NCBI GenBank assembly: GCA_030765605.1
Contig: JAVCCG010000072.1
Location: forward strand, 1 to 64,000
DNA: 64,000 bases
Direction of reading: 5' to 3'
Source: Candidatus Alcyoniella australis
GTDB lineage: Bacteria; Lernaellota; Lernaellaia; JAVCCG01; Alcyoniellaceae
A program made the position numbers and the translations under genes. The notes under the pieces were generated by a model that had not been told where the DNA came from, searched no databases, and saw nothing but the letters and a program-made list of their open reading frames with translations. Below are positions 18,127 through 27,437 of this stretch, one piece after another; positions within the stretch are counted from its first letter, which is position 1; the number at the start of each line of letters is the position of its first letter.

Positions 18127-19317
18127 TCAGACCGGCAGCGGCGTTCTACTGCGGTCGAGAAACGCCGTCCAGACCTGCTCCACGTGCTGCGCCATCTCGT
18201 CCTTGAACCGCTCGCGGTTGAACGAAGTCGCGTGCTTGCGGATCGCCTGCGGATCGAATCGCCCCTCATGGGCCTCGAAATAACGCAGAGCTCGTACCAG
18301 GTGCTCGCTGCTCTGCTCGGCAAAGAACAACCCGGTGATCGCGTCCGTTTCGCCCTCAAGGGGATCGGGCCGGCCTGGAGCCGGCACGTGCCGGCCCAGG
18401 ATCGTCTCCAGGGCTCCGCCGCGGCCAAAGGCGATCACCGGCCGGCCCGAGGCCTGGGCCTCGAGCGGAGTAATGCCGAAATCCTCTTCGCCGGGGAAGA
18501 TGAACGCACGGCAGCCCGCGTAGAGCTCGCGGATCTGTTCGTCTTCCTGCCAGCCGAGCATCTCGACGTTGGGCTTGGCGATCCGCCGCAGCTTCTCCAG
18601 GTCCTCGCCGATGCCGACGATCTTCAGCGGCCAGCCCAGTTCGTTGAAGGCCTCGATCGCCAGGTCGATCCGCTTGTAGGGCGTGAGCGCCGAGACCATC
18701 AGGAAGTAGTCGCCGCGTTCGCCGCCGATGTCGAACATCTCGGTGTCGACCGGCGGGTTGATCACGACCGAGGGCCGGTCGTAGTGCTTCTGGATTCGCC
18801 GCGCCACGTGCTTGGAGTTGGCGATGAAATCGTCCACCCGATGGGCCGAGGCCACGTCCCACATCCGCAGGTAGTTGCTGATCGGCGGAATCACCAACCG
18901 CCGCAATCCGCGGACCCGCTCGGGCCCGAAGTAGACGTCGTACATCTCCCAAACGTAGCGCATCGGGGTGTGGATGTAGCTTACGTGCAACGTGCTGGGC
19001 TGCGTGATGATCCCCTTGGCCACGCAATGGCTGGTCGAAATCACCAAGTCGTAGCCGCGCATGTCGAACTGCTCGATCGCCACGGGAAACAGCGGCAGAA
19101 AGTTGCGGTAGTAGCGCGCGGCCCGCGGCATGCGCTGGATGAAACTGGTCTTGATTTTGTGGCGTTCGATGGTCGGGCTGACCTTGCCCTTGACGTGCAG
19201 CAGGGTCAGCAGGTCGGCATCGGGCCACAGCTCGCACAGGCATTCGAGCACCTTCTCGCCGCCGCGCATGCCGGTCAACCAGTCGTGAACCAGTGCGATT
19301 TTCACGTTCTTGTTCAT
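18127..19317 (-). CDS. GT4 glycosyltransferase (type B of two paralog pairs)
   Basis: 396 residues from ATG at 19317, which overlaps the upstream stop as ATGA; an in-frame codon 15 residues upstream would lie inside the neighbour. N-terminus HDWLTGMRGGEKVLECL, then SPTIERHKIKTSFIQR and SHCVAKGI; the C-terminal half has FIFPGEEDFGITPLEAQASGRPVIAFGRGG, the acceptor-loop/E-x7-E region of WbaZ/mannosyltransferase-like enzymes. Strongly paralogous to 20453-21622. Likely adds one residue of the repeat unit on the lipid carrier; the linkage is unknown. Confidence 0.9.
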   Translation of the reverse strand: MNKNVKIALVHDWLTGMRGGEKVLECLCELWPDADLLTLLHVKGKVSPTIERHKIKTSFIQRMPRAARYYRNFLPLFPVAIEQFDMRGYDLVISTSHCVAKGIITQPSTLHVSYIHTPMRYVWEMYDVYFGPERVRGLRRLVIPPISNYLRMWDVASAHRVDDFIANSKHVARRIQKHYDRPSVVINPPVDTEMFDIGGERGDYFLMVSALTPYKRIDLAIEAFNELGWPLKIVGIGEDLEKLRRIAKPNVEMLGWQEDEQIRELYAGCRAFIFPGEEDFGITPLEAQASGRPVIAFGRGGALETILGRHVPAPGRPDPLEGETDAITGLFFAEQSSEHLVRALRYFEAHEGRFDPQAIRKHATSFNRERFKDEMAQHVEQVWTAFLDRSRTPLPV

Positions 19318-20453
19318 GATTGTGCCATCTGTTTGTAGATCTCCAACGTACTTTGCGCGCACTTGCGCCAGCTGAACTCGCGGCTGCGTTCCAATCCCCT
19401 GTTGCGCAGATCCGCGGCCAGTTCTCTATCGGACAACGCGCGCTGGATCTGTAGGGCCATATCGTCGACGTCGTTGGGGTCGACCAGCAGCGCCGCGTCG
19501 CCCACCACCTCGGGCATGCTGGTTGTGTTGGAGCTGACCACCGGCACGCCGCAGCTCATCGCCTCGAGCAGCGGCAGGCCGAAGCCCTCGAACAGGCTGG
19601 GGAAGACGAACAGCTCGGCGCAATTGTAGAGCAGCGGAAGCTGCTGCTGGGGCAGCGATTCAATGAAGCGCACGCGCGCGGTAAGCCCCGAGCGTTCGAC
19701 CTGGCTGAAGATCTCGTCGAAGATCCAGCCGCGTTCGCCGCAGATCACCAAGTCGTGCTCCACGGCCTTGCGCTGCACCAGCTCGGCGTAGGCGCGCACC
19801 AGGCCGGTCACGTTCTTGCGCGGCTGCAGCGTTCCCACGAACAGGATGTAGCGCTGGGGCAAATCGTGCTGCCTACGGAAGTCGGAGAGCAGCTTCTGGT
19901 CCTGAATTACGCGGAACTCGCCGTCAATCCCGTTGTACACGACGCTGACCTTGTCCGGGTCCGCGCCGGTGATCTCGAGCACCTCCTGCCGCGTGTATTC
20001 CGAGACCGCGATCACGCGGTCGGCGCGCCGAATCGAGCGCGGCGAGACCAGGCTCTTGTAGATCCGGCGGCTGCGCGTGTACGCCTCGGGGTGGCGGAAA
20101 AATGCCAGGTCGTGGACCGTGATCGCTGTGGGCACCGGTTTGCCAATCATGCTCAGCGTGTGGTCGATGTAGTGGAACACGTCGAGCTTGCTGCGGCGCG
20201 CGCGGCCGGGCAGCCCCAGTTGCTCCCAGAGGATGCGCCGCGGGTTCGAGCCCTTTGCGCCGTATTGATCGAGCTCGACGTTGGGCCCCGCGAGCCACGG
20301 CTCGCCCGCGTAGCACCCGGCGTCGCTGTGAAAGAACAGCACGTAACGATTGTCGCGGTCGATCTCGAGCAGGCCGCGCACCAGGTTGTAGGCGTAGCAG
20401 CCCACGCCGGTGGTGCGCTCGAGCACCTTCTCGGAGTTGAGCCCGATACGCAT
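19314..20453 (-). CDS. GT4 glycosyltransferase (type A paralog)
   Basis: 379 residues. N-terminus MRIGLNSEKVLERTTGVGCYAYNLVRG; then AITVHDLAFFRHPEAYTR, VIAVSEYTRQEV, and the donor half with LFVGTLQPRKNVTGLVRAY and FPSLFEGFGLPLLEAMSCGVP. The closest relative in the window is 15362-16474. Its start shares one base with the stop of the upstream type B gene (TGATG) and its stop overlaps the next type B start (ATGA), so B-A-B are translated as a coupled block. Confidence 0.9.
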   Translation of the reverse strand: MRIGLNSEKVLERTTGVGCYAYNLVRGLLEIDRDNRYVLFFHSDAGCYAGEPWLAGPNVELDQYGAKGSNPRRILWEQLGLPGRARRSKLDVFHYIDHTLSMIGKPVPTAITVHDLAFFRHPEAYTRSRRIYKSLVSPRSIRRADRVIAVSEYTRQEVLEITGADPDKVSVVYNGIDGEFRVIQDQKLLSDFRRQHDLPQRYILFVGTLQPRKNVTGLVRAYAELVQRKAVEHDLVICGERGWIFDEIFSQVERSGLTARVRFIESLPQQQLPLLYNCAELFVFPSLFEGFGLPLLEAMSCGVPVVSSNTTSMPEVVGDAALLVDPNDVDDMALQIQRALSDRELAADLRNRGLERSREFSWRKCAQSTLEIYKQMAQS

Positions 20454-21622
20454 CAGCCGACCGCGCCTCCCGGACCGAAAAAACGCTCGACCTGCCCTTG
20501 GGCGTAGTCCGCAAACTCGCGCTTGAAGCGCTCGCGGTTGAAGCGCTGGGCGCGCTCGCGGATCACGGCCGGGTCGAAGCGCTCGACGTTGCCCTCGAAA
20601 AAGCGCACCGCCTCGATCAGCGATTGCACCGACTGCTCGGCAAAGAACACGCCGGTGCGGTCGCCGCGCGCCAACTGCTCCACGGCGCGGTCCGGGTCGC
20701 CCGTGAGGTGCACGCCGTTGACGCTCTCGATCACTCCGCCGCGGCCGTAGGCGATCACCGGCTTGCCCGAGGCCTGGGCCTCCACCGGCGCGATGCCGAA
20801 GTCCTCCTCCGCGGGGAAGACAAAGGCCCGGCAGCGCGAGTAGATCTCGGCCACCGCCTCGTCGGGTTGCCAGCCGAGGAACTCGATGTTGTCCGCGGCC
20901 ATTTTACGCAGCCGCCGCGCGTCGGGCCCCACGCCCACCAGCTTCAGCGGCAGGCCCAGGCGGTTGAAGGCCTCGATCGCCAGGTCGATCCGCTTGTAGG
21001 GGGCGAAGGCCGAGACGATCAGGTAGTAGCCCTCGTCGCGTTGACCCTCGCCGAACAGGTCGGTGGAGACCGGCGGGTGGATCACGTCCGACCCGCAGCG
21101 GTAGTGCTTGTAGATCCGCCGCCGGATGTGCTCGGAGATCGAGACGAAGCGGTTGACGCGGTTGCACGACAGCGCGTCCCACATCCGCAGGTAGTTCAGG
21201 AAGAACGGGATCACCGGCCGGGTCAGCCAGTGCCGGCCCTGGCCGAAGTAGATGTGGCTCATGTCCCAGACGTAGCGCATCGGCGTGTAGCAGTAGCACA
21301 GGTGGAGCTGGTCGGGCCGCGAGCGCACGCCCTTGGCCACGCAGTGGCTCGAGGAGACCACCAGGTCGTAGTCGCTCAGGTCGAAACGTTCCATGGCCGT
21401 GGGGAACAGCGGCAGGTACGAGCGGTACCACCAGCGGGCCATCGGCAGGCGCTGGACGACGCTGGTGAAAATCCGGTGGCGCTCGATGGTCGGGCTGACC
21501 GAGCCGGGCAGGTGCAGCAGCGTGTACAGGTCGGCCTCGGGCCACAGCTCGCAGAAGACCTCGAGGCACTTCTCGCCGCCGCGCATTCCGGTGAGCCAGT
21601 CGTGGATGATCGCAACCCTCAT
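20453..21622 (-). CDS. GT4 glycosyltransferase (type B paralog)
   Basis: 389 residues from ATG at 21622. A much longer open frame (to 22078) exists, but its extra 152 residues are Arg/Pro-rich shadow of the neighbouring gene. N-terminus MRVAIIHDWLTGMRGGEK, SPTIERHRIFTSVVQRLP, SHCVAKGV; C-terminal AFVFPAEEDFGIAPVEAQASGKPVIAYGRGG. It shares most of these blocks with 18127-19317, so the pair arose by duplication. ATGA overlap with the upstream glycosyltransferase. Confidence 0.9.
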   Translation of the reverse strand: MRVAIIHDWLTGMRGGEKCLEVFCELWPEADLYTLLHLPGSVSPTIERHRIFTSVVQRLPMARWWYRSYLPLFPTAMERFDLSDYDLVVSSSHCVAKGVRSRPDQLHLCYCYTPMRYVWDMSHIYFGQGRHWLTRPVIPFFLNYLRMWDALSCNRVNRFVSISEHIRRRIYKHYRCGSDVIHPPVSTDLFGEGQRDEGYYLIVSAFAPYKRIDLAIEAFNRLGLPLKLVGVGPDARRLRKMAADNIEFLGWQPDEAVAEIYSRCRAFVFPAEEDFGIAPVEAQASGKPVIAYGRGGVIESVNGVHLTGDPDRAVEQLARGDRTGVFFAEQSVQSLIEAVRFFEGNVERFDPAVIRERAQRFNRERFKREFADYAQGQVERFFGPGGAVG

Positions 21623-22815
21623 CTGCCCAGCTCCTCGATGCGCCGCTGTACGGAATCGCCGATCTGCTCGACCCGGCGCTCCCAGTCGTTGTCGCGCGCC
21701 ACGTTGATGCGTTTCTCGATCAGGTCTTGGCGGCCGGCGTCCTGCAAGCTGTGTTCGATCATCTCGACGAACTGCTCGTGATTCGCGGCGATCCGGCACA
21801 GGTCCGGGTCGCGGCCGAACTCGGCCAGAGCGTCCAGCGCCGTGCTGACCACCGGCTTGCCCAGGGCCAGGTATTCGAAGAACTTCATTGGGAAGCTCGA
21901 CTGGGTGCTCTCGGAGACGCGGAACGGAATCAGCGCCACGTCGAACGCCGCCACATAACGCGGCAGCCGCTCGTAGTCGATCCGGCCCAGCAGGTGGACG
22001 TTGGGCAGGCTCTGAAGCAATCGGGTGTCGGTGCCCGGGTCGCCCCAGCCCGTGGGACCGACCAGCACCAGCGACCACTGCGGTCGGCTGCGCGCCACAT
22101 GCAGCAGCAACTCCAGGTCGGTCTTATAGGAGCTGATGTTGCCCTGATAGCCGATGATCGGTCCGGAAATCTGCGCCAGTTCATCCGGCGGCCCGTCCGC
22201 GCTTTTACTATCCTCGATAAAGTGCCCGACGTTGGCCACGTTGCCGTAAAGCTCGGTATGCGGGTTGTAGACGGACTTGTCGCGGTAGAGCTTGGGGCTG
22301 GTGACGAACGCCATGTCGGCCTGCCCGAGCATCCGGCGCTCCATCTCGATGATCCGTTCGCGGGGCACCCCGGGGTTGGCCGAGTAGTCGTCCACGCAGT
22401 GGTAGATCACCAGTTTCTCGTCCAGGCCGCCGACCAGCGAGACGGCCGTGGGCAGGAAGGCCCAGAGGATCGGCCGCTGCAACCCCAGGCGTCGCTGGTA
22501 GCGGCGCAGAGTCGTGCGCAGGGCCCAGCGGTTGAAGGCGCGCGCCACGGGCGACTCGTAGAACGGCAGGGAAATCGGGTCGTAGACCCACAGCGAGTCC
22601 TCGACCCGGCGTACCCCCCGAAACCACGAGCGCAGCCGTTTGAAAACCTGTTTGAGGTCGCGTTTCTTGGCCATCGACGGCGCGCGCAGGCCCATGTTGT
22701 TGATGTAGAACACCCTGTTTTCACGGGCCAGCCTGCTCATCAGGTGCTGGGAATTGACCCACATCGCCTCCCAGTTGCTGCTGGCGATACAGATGATGTT
22801 CTGGCCCTTTAGCAT
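21619..22815 (-). CDS. GT1/TuaH-like glycosyltransferase
   Basis: 398 residues. ATG at 22815 has GGAG five bases upstream; a GTG lies one codon earlier. N-terminal IICIASSNWEAMWVNSQHLMSRLA and VIYHCVDDYSANPG, then VTSPKLYRDKSVYNPHTELYGN and GPIIGYQGNISSYKTDLELLLHVA; the C-terminal part has IPFRVSESTQSSFPMKFFEYLALGKPVVST. This pattern matches the TuaH/teichuronic-acid-type group of GT-B enzymes, more distant from the other GT4 genes here. Cytoplasmic; donor unknown. An intergenic gap of 51 bp separates it from the GT4 gene upstream. Confidence 0.85.
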   Translation of the reverse strand: MLKGQNIICIASSNWEAMWVNSQHLMSRLARENRVFYINNMGLRAPSMAKKRDLKQVFKRLRSWFRGVRRVEDSLWVYDPISLPFYESPVARAFNRWALRTTLRRYQRRLGLQRPILWAFLPTAVSLVGGLDEKLVIYHCVDDYSANPGVPRERIIEMERRMLGQADMAFVTSPKLYRDKSVYNPHTELYGNVANVGHFIEDSKSADGPPDELAQISGPIIGYQGNISSYKTDLELLLHVARSRPQWSLVLVGPTGWGDPGTDTRLLQSLPNVHLLGRIDYERLPRYVAAFDVALIPFRVSESTQSSFPMKFFEYLALGKPVVSTALDALAEFGRDPDLCRIAANHEQFVEMIEHSLQDAGRQDLIEKRINVARDNDWERRVEQIGDSVQRRIEELGR

Positions 22816-22866
22816 CACTGCTCCGGGTCGATGGCTGCTGCGGTTCGTCGGTCGATCAGGGGGTCA

Positions 22867-24051
22867 TTATAGGGGCGGTTGTGGAGGCTGTCCACGGAGC
22901 GGCTCCGCAGATTTATTGGCTTTTTTCCAAAGCTCCTCGTAGAGGTCCATGTAGCCGCCGACCATCCGCTGCAGGGTAAAACTCTCGCCGACCTTGGCCC
23001 GCCCCCGCTTTGACATCGCGTGGCGGCGATCGGGGTCGGCCAGCAACGCGGCGATGGTCTCGGCCACGGTGCGGTGGTCGTCGAAGTCCAGCAGCAGGCC
23101 GTCTACATCCTGGTCCACCACCTCGGCGGATTGCGGCAGGTAGTGGCAGACTGCGGGGCAGCCCGCGGCCAGCGCCTCGATCACCGCCGTGGGCAAACCC
23201 TCGCGGCGGCTGGGGAGCACGAACAGGTCCGAGGCCGCCAGCAGATCGTGAACGTCGTTGCGCTCGCCGAGCATCATCAGCTGATCGCTGACCCCCTTGC
23301 GCAGGGCTTGGCGTTCGATGTGCTCGCGCTCGGGCCCTTCTCCGGCGAGCACGAACAGCACGTCGGGCACGCGCATACCCAGTAGCGCCAGCGCATGGAT
23401 GAACCCCGCGTAGCCCTTCTCCGGGATCAGCCGCGCCGCGCTGAACAGCACCGGCCGCTGTTGATCGATTCCCAGTTCGGCGCGCACCTGTTCGCGCGGC
23501 CGCGTGTTGCGGTACAGCTCGATCTCCAACCCGTTGTAGATCACGGTCAGCAGCTCGGGCGGCAGGCTTTCCTGGTTGATGGTGAAGTCCTTGACCGTCT
23601 GCGAGACCGCGACGATCCGCTGGCAGTGCTCGGCCAGTCGGCGGTCGATCGCCTTGTGCACCACGGTCTTGTCGTAGTAGGTCGAATGTTCGGCCGCGAC
23701 CACCACCGGCACACCGGCGCGCGCCGCGGCGAGCCTGCCGATGGTGTTGCCCAGAAACAGCCGGGTCTGCACCACGTCGATCTCGAGCCTCTCGATCAGC
23801 CGCGCCAGCTCGATCACCCGGCCGGGTCTGATCCACTTCAGCGGCCCGGCCTTGCTGATGCTGCGCACCACGTGCACGTCCACGCCCAGCTCGCGCAACG
23901 GCTCGACCAGTGGTCCGCCGGCGCAGACCAACGCCAGGTGCGGCTCAAAGCGCTCGAAGTCCAGCCCGCGGAAATAGCCCAGGATGTTGCGCTGCACCCC
24001 GCCGATGAGCATGTCGTTGCTCACCACCATCAGCTTAAGCGGCCTGGACAC
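22867..24051 (-). CDS. GT4 glycosyltransferase
   Basis: 394 residues from GTG at 24051, supported by GGAGGT six bases upstream; longer in-frame readings run into the neighbour. N-terminus VVSNDMLIGGVQRNILGYF, then PVVVAAEHSTYYDKTVVHKAI; donor half with FSAARLIPEKGYAGFIHALALL, DLFVLPSRREGLPTAVIEALAAGCPAV. These are standard GT4 (WaaG/PimB-like) features. It overlaps the upstream GT4 gene by 17 bp. The acceptor sugar cannot be inferred. Confidence 0.9.
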   Translation of the reverse strand: MSRPLKLMVVSNDMLIGGVQRNILGYFRGLDFERFEPHLALVCAGGPLVEPLRELGVDVHVVRSISKAGPLKWIRPGRVIELARLIERLEIDVVQTRLFLGNTIGRLAAARAGVPVVVAAEHSTYYDKTVVHKAIDRRLAEHCQRIVAVSQTVKDFTINQESLPPELLTVIYNGLEIELYRNTRPREQVRAELGIDQQRPVLFSAARLIPEKGYAGFIHALALLGMRVPDVLFVLAGEGPEREHIERQALRKGVSDQLMMLGERNDVHDLLAASDLFVLPSRREGLPTAVIEALAAGCPAVCHYLPQSAEVVDQDVDGLLLDFDDHRTVAETIAALLADPDRRHAMSKRGRAKVGESFTLQRMVGGYMDLYEELWKKANKSAEPLRGQPPQPPL

Positions 24052-25189
24052 CAATAACCTCCAATACGTTGCGCACGGTCTGGGACCAGCTTCCCGGCCC
24101 CTGGGCGTAGGCGCGTCCGCGCCGCCCCATTTGCCCACGCAATTGCTCGTCGCCCAGCAGACGCTCAAGCGCTTCGGCCAACGCCGTCGGATCCTCGGCA
24201 GCGGCGGTTAAGCCCAGCCCGTTCTCGGCCACGATCTCGAACCCGGGAAGGTCCGAGACCACCACCGGCCGTCCGCAGGCCAAGTACTCGAACAGCTTGA
24301 TCGGAGAGTAGCCCGAGGTCAATGGCCGCTTGGGCACCACGCAGACGTCCATCGCCGCGATGTGTTGTTCGACCAAATCGTGGGATACCGCGCCGGTGAA
24401 TAGACAGCGCTCGTACACGCCGCGCTCGCGGGCCAGCGCCGTGACCTGCTCAAAGCGCGTGCCGCTGCCCACGATCAGCGCGGTAAATCGCACGCCGCGC
24501 CCGTTGAGCAGGGCCAGCGCCTCGATCAAGGTATCCAGATCTTGGTAGGGCTCGAAGTTGCCCAAATAGCCCACCGCCAGCTCGTCCGGATCGATCTTCA
24601 GCGAACGCTTGGCCTCGGCCGCGTCTCTGGGTTGCAACCTCTGGGGGTCCGCGCCGTTGGGCACCACAAAAACTTTTGGTTCAGGCACGCTCAAATCATT
24701 CACCACATGTTGTTTGATTCCCTGGGTCACGGTCACTATCCACTGAGCCAGGGAGTAGGCCGTGCGCTCGAAACGCCGCTGCAGCGCGATCTCCCAGCGC
24801 GGCCGCCCGGCCATCTTCAGCTCGGCGGCGATGACCCCGTTCTGTTCCACTGCCGCGGGCACGCGCAGTAGACGCGCGGCGACCAGCGGCAGCAGGCAGA
24901 ACAGCCCGTGCCGCAGATAGACGCGCCGCGGCCGCTCCTTGGACGCCAGCCGCAGCATGGTAAAAAACGCGGCCAGCTCGAACAGCAGGTGCGCGGCCCA
25001 AAACGAGCGTCCACCGGAGGGCAGCAGGCTGCAATCGCACGGCAGCTCGGGCAGTTTGCCCACGGGCCGCGGCATAAACAGCCGCACCTCGTGACCCCGG
25101 GCGCAGACCTCGCGCACGAAGTGCTCCACGTGGGACGCCCCGCCCTTGCGCGAGCTCAGATCGACCCGGGCTACGACCCAGATCCTCAT
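24035..25189 (-). CDS. GT4 glycosyltransferase
   Basis: 384 residues. N-terminus MRIWVVARVDLSSRKGGASHVEHFVREV, a hydrophobic patch FWAAHLLFELAAFFTMLRLA that may dip into the membrane, EQNGVIAAELKMAGRPRWEI, and the donor half VFVVPNGADPQRL, VGYLGNFEPYQDLDTLIEAL, IKLFEYLACGRPVVVSDLPGFEIV. A typical GT4 enzyme working at the inner face of the cytoplasmic membrane. The start overlaps the upstream kinase-like stop as ATGA. Confidence 0.9.
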   Translation of the reverse strand: MRIWVVARVDLSSRKGGASHVEHFVREVCARGHEVRLFMPRPVGKLPELPCDCSLLPSGGRSFWAAHLLFELAAFFTMLRLASKERPRRVYLRHGLFCLLPLVAARLLRVPAAVEQNGVIAAELKMAGRPRWEIALQRRFERTAYSLAQWIVTVTQGIKQHVVNDLSVPEPKVFVVPNGADPQRLQPRDAAEAKRSLKIDPDELAVGYLGNFEPYQDLDTLIEALALLNGRGVRFTALIVGSGTRFEQVTALARERGVYERCLFTGAVSHDLVEQHIAAMDVCVVPKRPLTSGYSPIKLFEYLACGRPVVVSDLPGFEIVAENGLGLTAAAEDPTALAEALERLLGDEQLRGQMGRRGRAYAQGPGSWSQTVRNVLEVIGVQAA

Positions 25190-25971
25190 TGGTCCACCAT
25201 CAAACGCACGACCTCCAGCGCCCTTTGCGCGGGCTCGAGCTTTGCGCCGCGCCAGGCCGAGAGCGCGTTGGAGCCTTTGCGCAGACGGTTGAACGCCTCA
25301 TAAAAATGCAGGCCGTACTGCGCGGATTTGAGCACATCGACGCAGCGCGTTGACTGCCGCGCGTAGCTGCGCACGAAGTACCCGCGCAGGGAGTAGCGGC
25401 CGTAGAGCCGCGCGCCGACCGAGGTCAGCAGCGAGTACGAGGCGTTGAGCAGGTCGTGCTCCAGGCTCAGCGCCTTGACCCCGGCGTAGTCGATCAGCAC
25501 CAGGCCCGCGGGCGCGCGCAGCACGTTGCGCGCGTGCAGATCGTCGTGCACCAACGCCGCGAACATTCGCTTAGGCGTCAGCGCCATCAGCCGTTGCGCC
25601 AGTTGGTCCGCCTCAGACTGGTCGAGCAATCCGGCCTCGATGTAGCGCTGCAAATAGTTTGCGCTCTGCTCGCGATAGCCCGCCAGCCCCTGTTCAAGGG
25701 GCAGGTCGAGCTCGCGCAGACCGTGGATTTGCGCCATCAGCTCGGCCAACGTGCGTCTGCCCGATAGTCCCAAACGTCCGCTGAGCGGCTGGGCGTCCAC
25801 GTATTCCATGATCAGACGCGCGCCTTGGCGTTCGATCAATCGCGGCGATCCGACCTTGGCCACGTTAAGCACCGACAGGTAGCGCTCGGCCCGGGCCGCG
25901 TCGCGTTCTGAGGCGAACTCGCGGATTTTATATCGGCCGTCCGCACTGATCTCAAAACGCTGCTCGCTCAT
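25186..25971 (-). CDS. Kdo/WaaY/APH-like small-molecule kinase
   Basis: 261-residue protein with the protein-kinase-like fold used by lipopolysaccharide and aminoglycoside kinases. The catalytic loop is HDDLHARNVL (Asp144, Asn149) and the metal-binding motif is LIDYAG (Asp161). The N-lobe is short, with a beta hairpin RYKIREFASERDAARAERY and LIMEYVDAQPL as the hinge. Standing inside the polysaccharide operon with ATGA overlaps on both sides, it probably phosphorylates a sugar of the glycan or of the LPS core, as WaaP/WaaY/KdkA do. Substrate and product are inference. Confidence 0.78.
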   Translation of the reverse strand: MSEQRFEISADGRYKIREFASERDAARAERYLSVLNVAKVGSPRLIERQGARLIMEYVDAQPLSGRLGLSGRRTLAELMAQIHGLRELDLPLEQGLAGYREQSANYLQRYIEAGLLDQSEADQLAQRLMALTPKRMFAALVHDDLHARNVLRAPAGLVLIDYAGVKALSLEHDLLNASYSLLTSVGARLYGRYSLRGYFVRSYARQSTRCVDVLKSAQYGLHFYEAFNRLRKGSNALSAWRGAKLEPAQRALEVVRLMVDQ

Positions 25972-27437
25972 CGGGCGCTGCGTCCCAGGGCATCGCGGAT
26001 CAGGCTCAGCGCCCGGCGCGGATCGATCGCGCCCAACGCCTTGAGCAACCAGAAGTAGCCGACCAGCACCGCGGCCTTAATTGCCAGCGGCGCGAGCAGC
26101 TGGTCGGGCCGCAGCTGGATCAGGTGTACGCCCAGGCCGATGACCGCGTAGGAGCCCAGCACCAGGGCGACACGGCGCAGGCGGTACGGCATTGGGTTGA
26201 GCCGCTGGCTCCACAGATAGACGATCAGCGTCAGCAGCAGATAGCTGGCGCAGGTGGCGGCCGCCGCGCCGACAATGTTCCAACGCGGGATCCAATACAG
26301 GTTGAGCAGCACGTTGAGTCCGGCCGACGCGGCCGTGGCCAGGGGAATCATCCCCGTGCGTTTGAGCAGCAGCAGGTTGTTGATCAGCGGGTAGTACATG
26401 CCGTGGGCCAAATAGCCGCCGATGACCCAGGGCACCACGCGGTGCGCCTCGTAAAAGCGCTCGGGCGTGAGCAGCATGATCCCCTCGCGCGCGAACAGCA
26501 CGCCAAAGGCCGCGGCCAGCCCCAGGTAGGCCCAGTAGTCCTCGGCCACGCGCGCCAGGTGCCGCTTGGCATCGGGATTGTTCTTGACCTCGCGCAGGTG
26601 GTAGGGCAGGAACGCGCGGTTGAAAGCCAGGTTGATCGCCGACATCAGCATGCCGATGTTGTAGCCCAGCGAGTACAGCCCCACGCGGTCCAGCGACGTC
26701 ATCCGTTCGAGCAGCACGCGGTCCAGAAACGTCTGCGACCAGTTGGCCACGGCGTGAGCGGTCAGCGGCAGACCGTAGATCAACGAGCGTTTGAGCATCG
26801 GCAAATCCAGCGCCGGACGCGCCTTGCGCCAAATCAGCACGCTCATGATTACGAAGAACACCGCCACCGCAATAAAACGCGCCCACAGCGCTGCCCGCGC
26901 CGAACGCTCGATTCCAACCAGCGCCAGCACCACCAGCCCGGCGATCAGCAGGTATTCGCCGATCTGCAATATTGCGTAGAGCCCGGCGCGCTCGCTTGCA
27001 CGCAGCATCGCCATCGGCACCACGTGGCTCAGCTGGCAAAAGGCAATCAGCACGCCCAGGGCCAGAAACGGCCAGAAACCCATGGACGTATCTTTGACCA
27101 GCAGCGGGCCCCAGTATTTGCCGGTAGCCAGGGCGGCCACGGTCAGCAGCAGACCGACCGCGATCAGAAATCCGGCGCTGGTCCCCAGAAAGCGCTTGAG
27201 ACGCGCCGGATCGCCCTCGTAATCGAAATAGAAGCGCAGCACCGACGAGCGAAATCCCAGCTCGGTCAGCGCCAGCATGATCGCGGCCAGCGAGGTGACG
27301 TAGGTGACGATCCCGTACTGGCGCTCGCTGAGCAGGTAGGTGTAGATCGGGATCAGCGCCAGGGCCATCAGCTTGGGAGCCAGGTTGCCCAGCGCGTAAA
27401 ATCCCGAGCCGCGCAACAGGCTTGCGGCCCTGCTCAT
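25968..27437 (-). CDS. Oligosaccharide flippase (Wzx/polysaccharide biosynthesis protein)
   Basis: 489 residues from ATG at 27437, overlapping the wecB stop as ATGA; a longer frame upstream is shadow. Twelve to fourteen hydrophobic segments in the MOP-exporter layout: SGFYALGNLAPKLMALALIPIYT at the N-terminus, TYVTSLAAIMLALTELGFRSSVLRFYFDY near 60-90, and VPWVIGGYLAHGMYYPLINNLLLLKR near 370. Moves undecaprenyl-diphosphate-linked glycan from the cytoplasmic to the periplasmic face for Wzy/WaaL. Together with the ligase-like gene at 16514 it indicates a Wzx/Wzy-type rather than an ABC-transporter route. Confidence 0.9.
   Translation of the reverse strand: MSRAASLLRGSGFYALGNLAPKLMALALIPIYTYLLSERQYGIVTYVTSLAAIMLALTELGFRSSVLRFYFDYEGDPARLKRFLGTSAGFLIAVGLLLTVAALATGKYWGPLLVKDTSMGFWPFLALGVLIAFCQLSHVVPMAMLRASERAGLYAILQIGEYLLIAGLVVLALVGIERSARAALWARFIAVAVFFVIMSVLIWRKARPALDLPMLKRSLIYGLPLTAHAVANWSQTFLDRVLLERMTSLDRVGLYSLGYNIGMLMSAINLAFNRAFLPYHLREVKNNPDAKRHLARVAEDYWAYLGLAAAFGVLFAREGIMLLTPERFYEAHRVVPWVIGGYLAHGMYYPLINNLLLLKRTGMIPLATAASAGLNVLLNLYWIPRWNIVGAAAATCASYLLLTLIVYLWSQRLNPMPYRLRRVALVLGSYAVIGLGVHLIQLRPDQLLAPLAIKAAVLVGYFWLLKALGAIDPRRALSLIRDALGRSAR

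Noticed and set aside
21623-22078. Extra 152 residues upstream of the type B glycosyltransferase
   Set aside because: Arg/Pro-rich sequence that is another frame of the TuaH-like gene; the ATG at 21622 gives the proper family N-terminus and an ATGA overlap.
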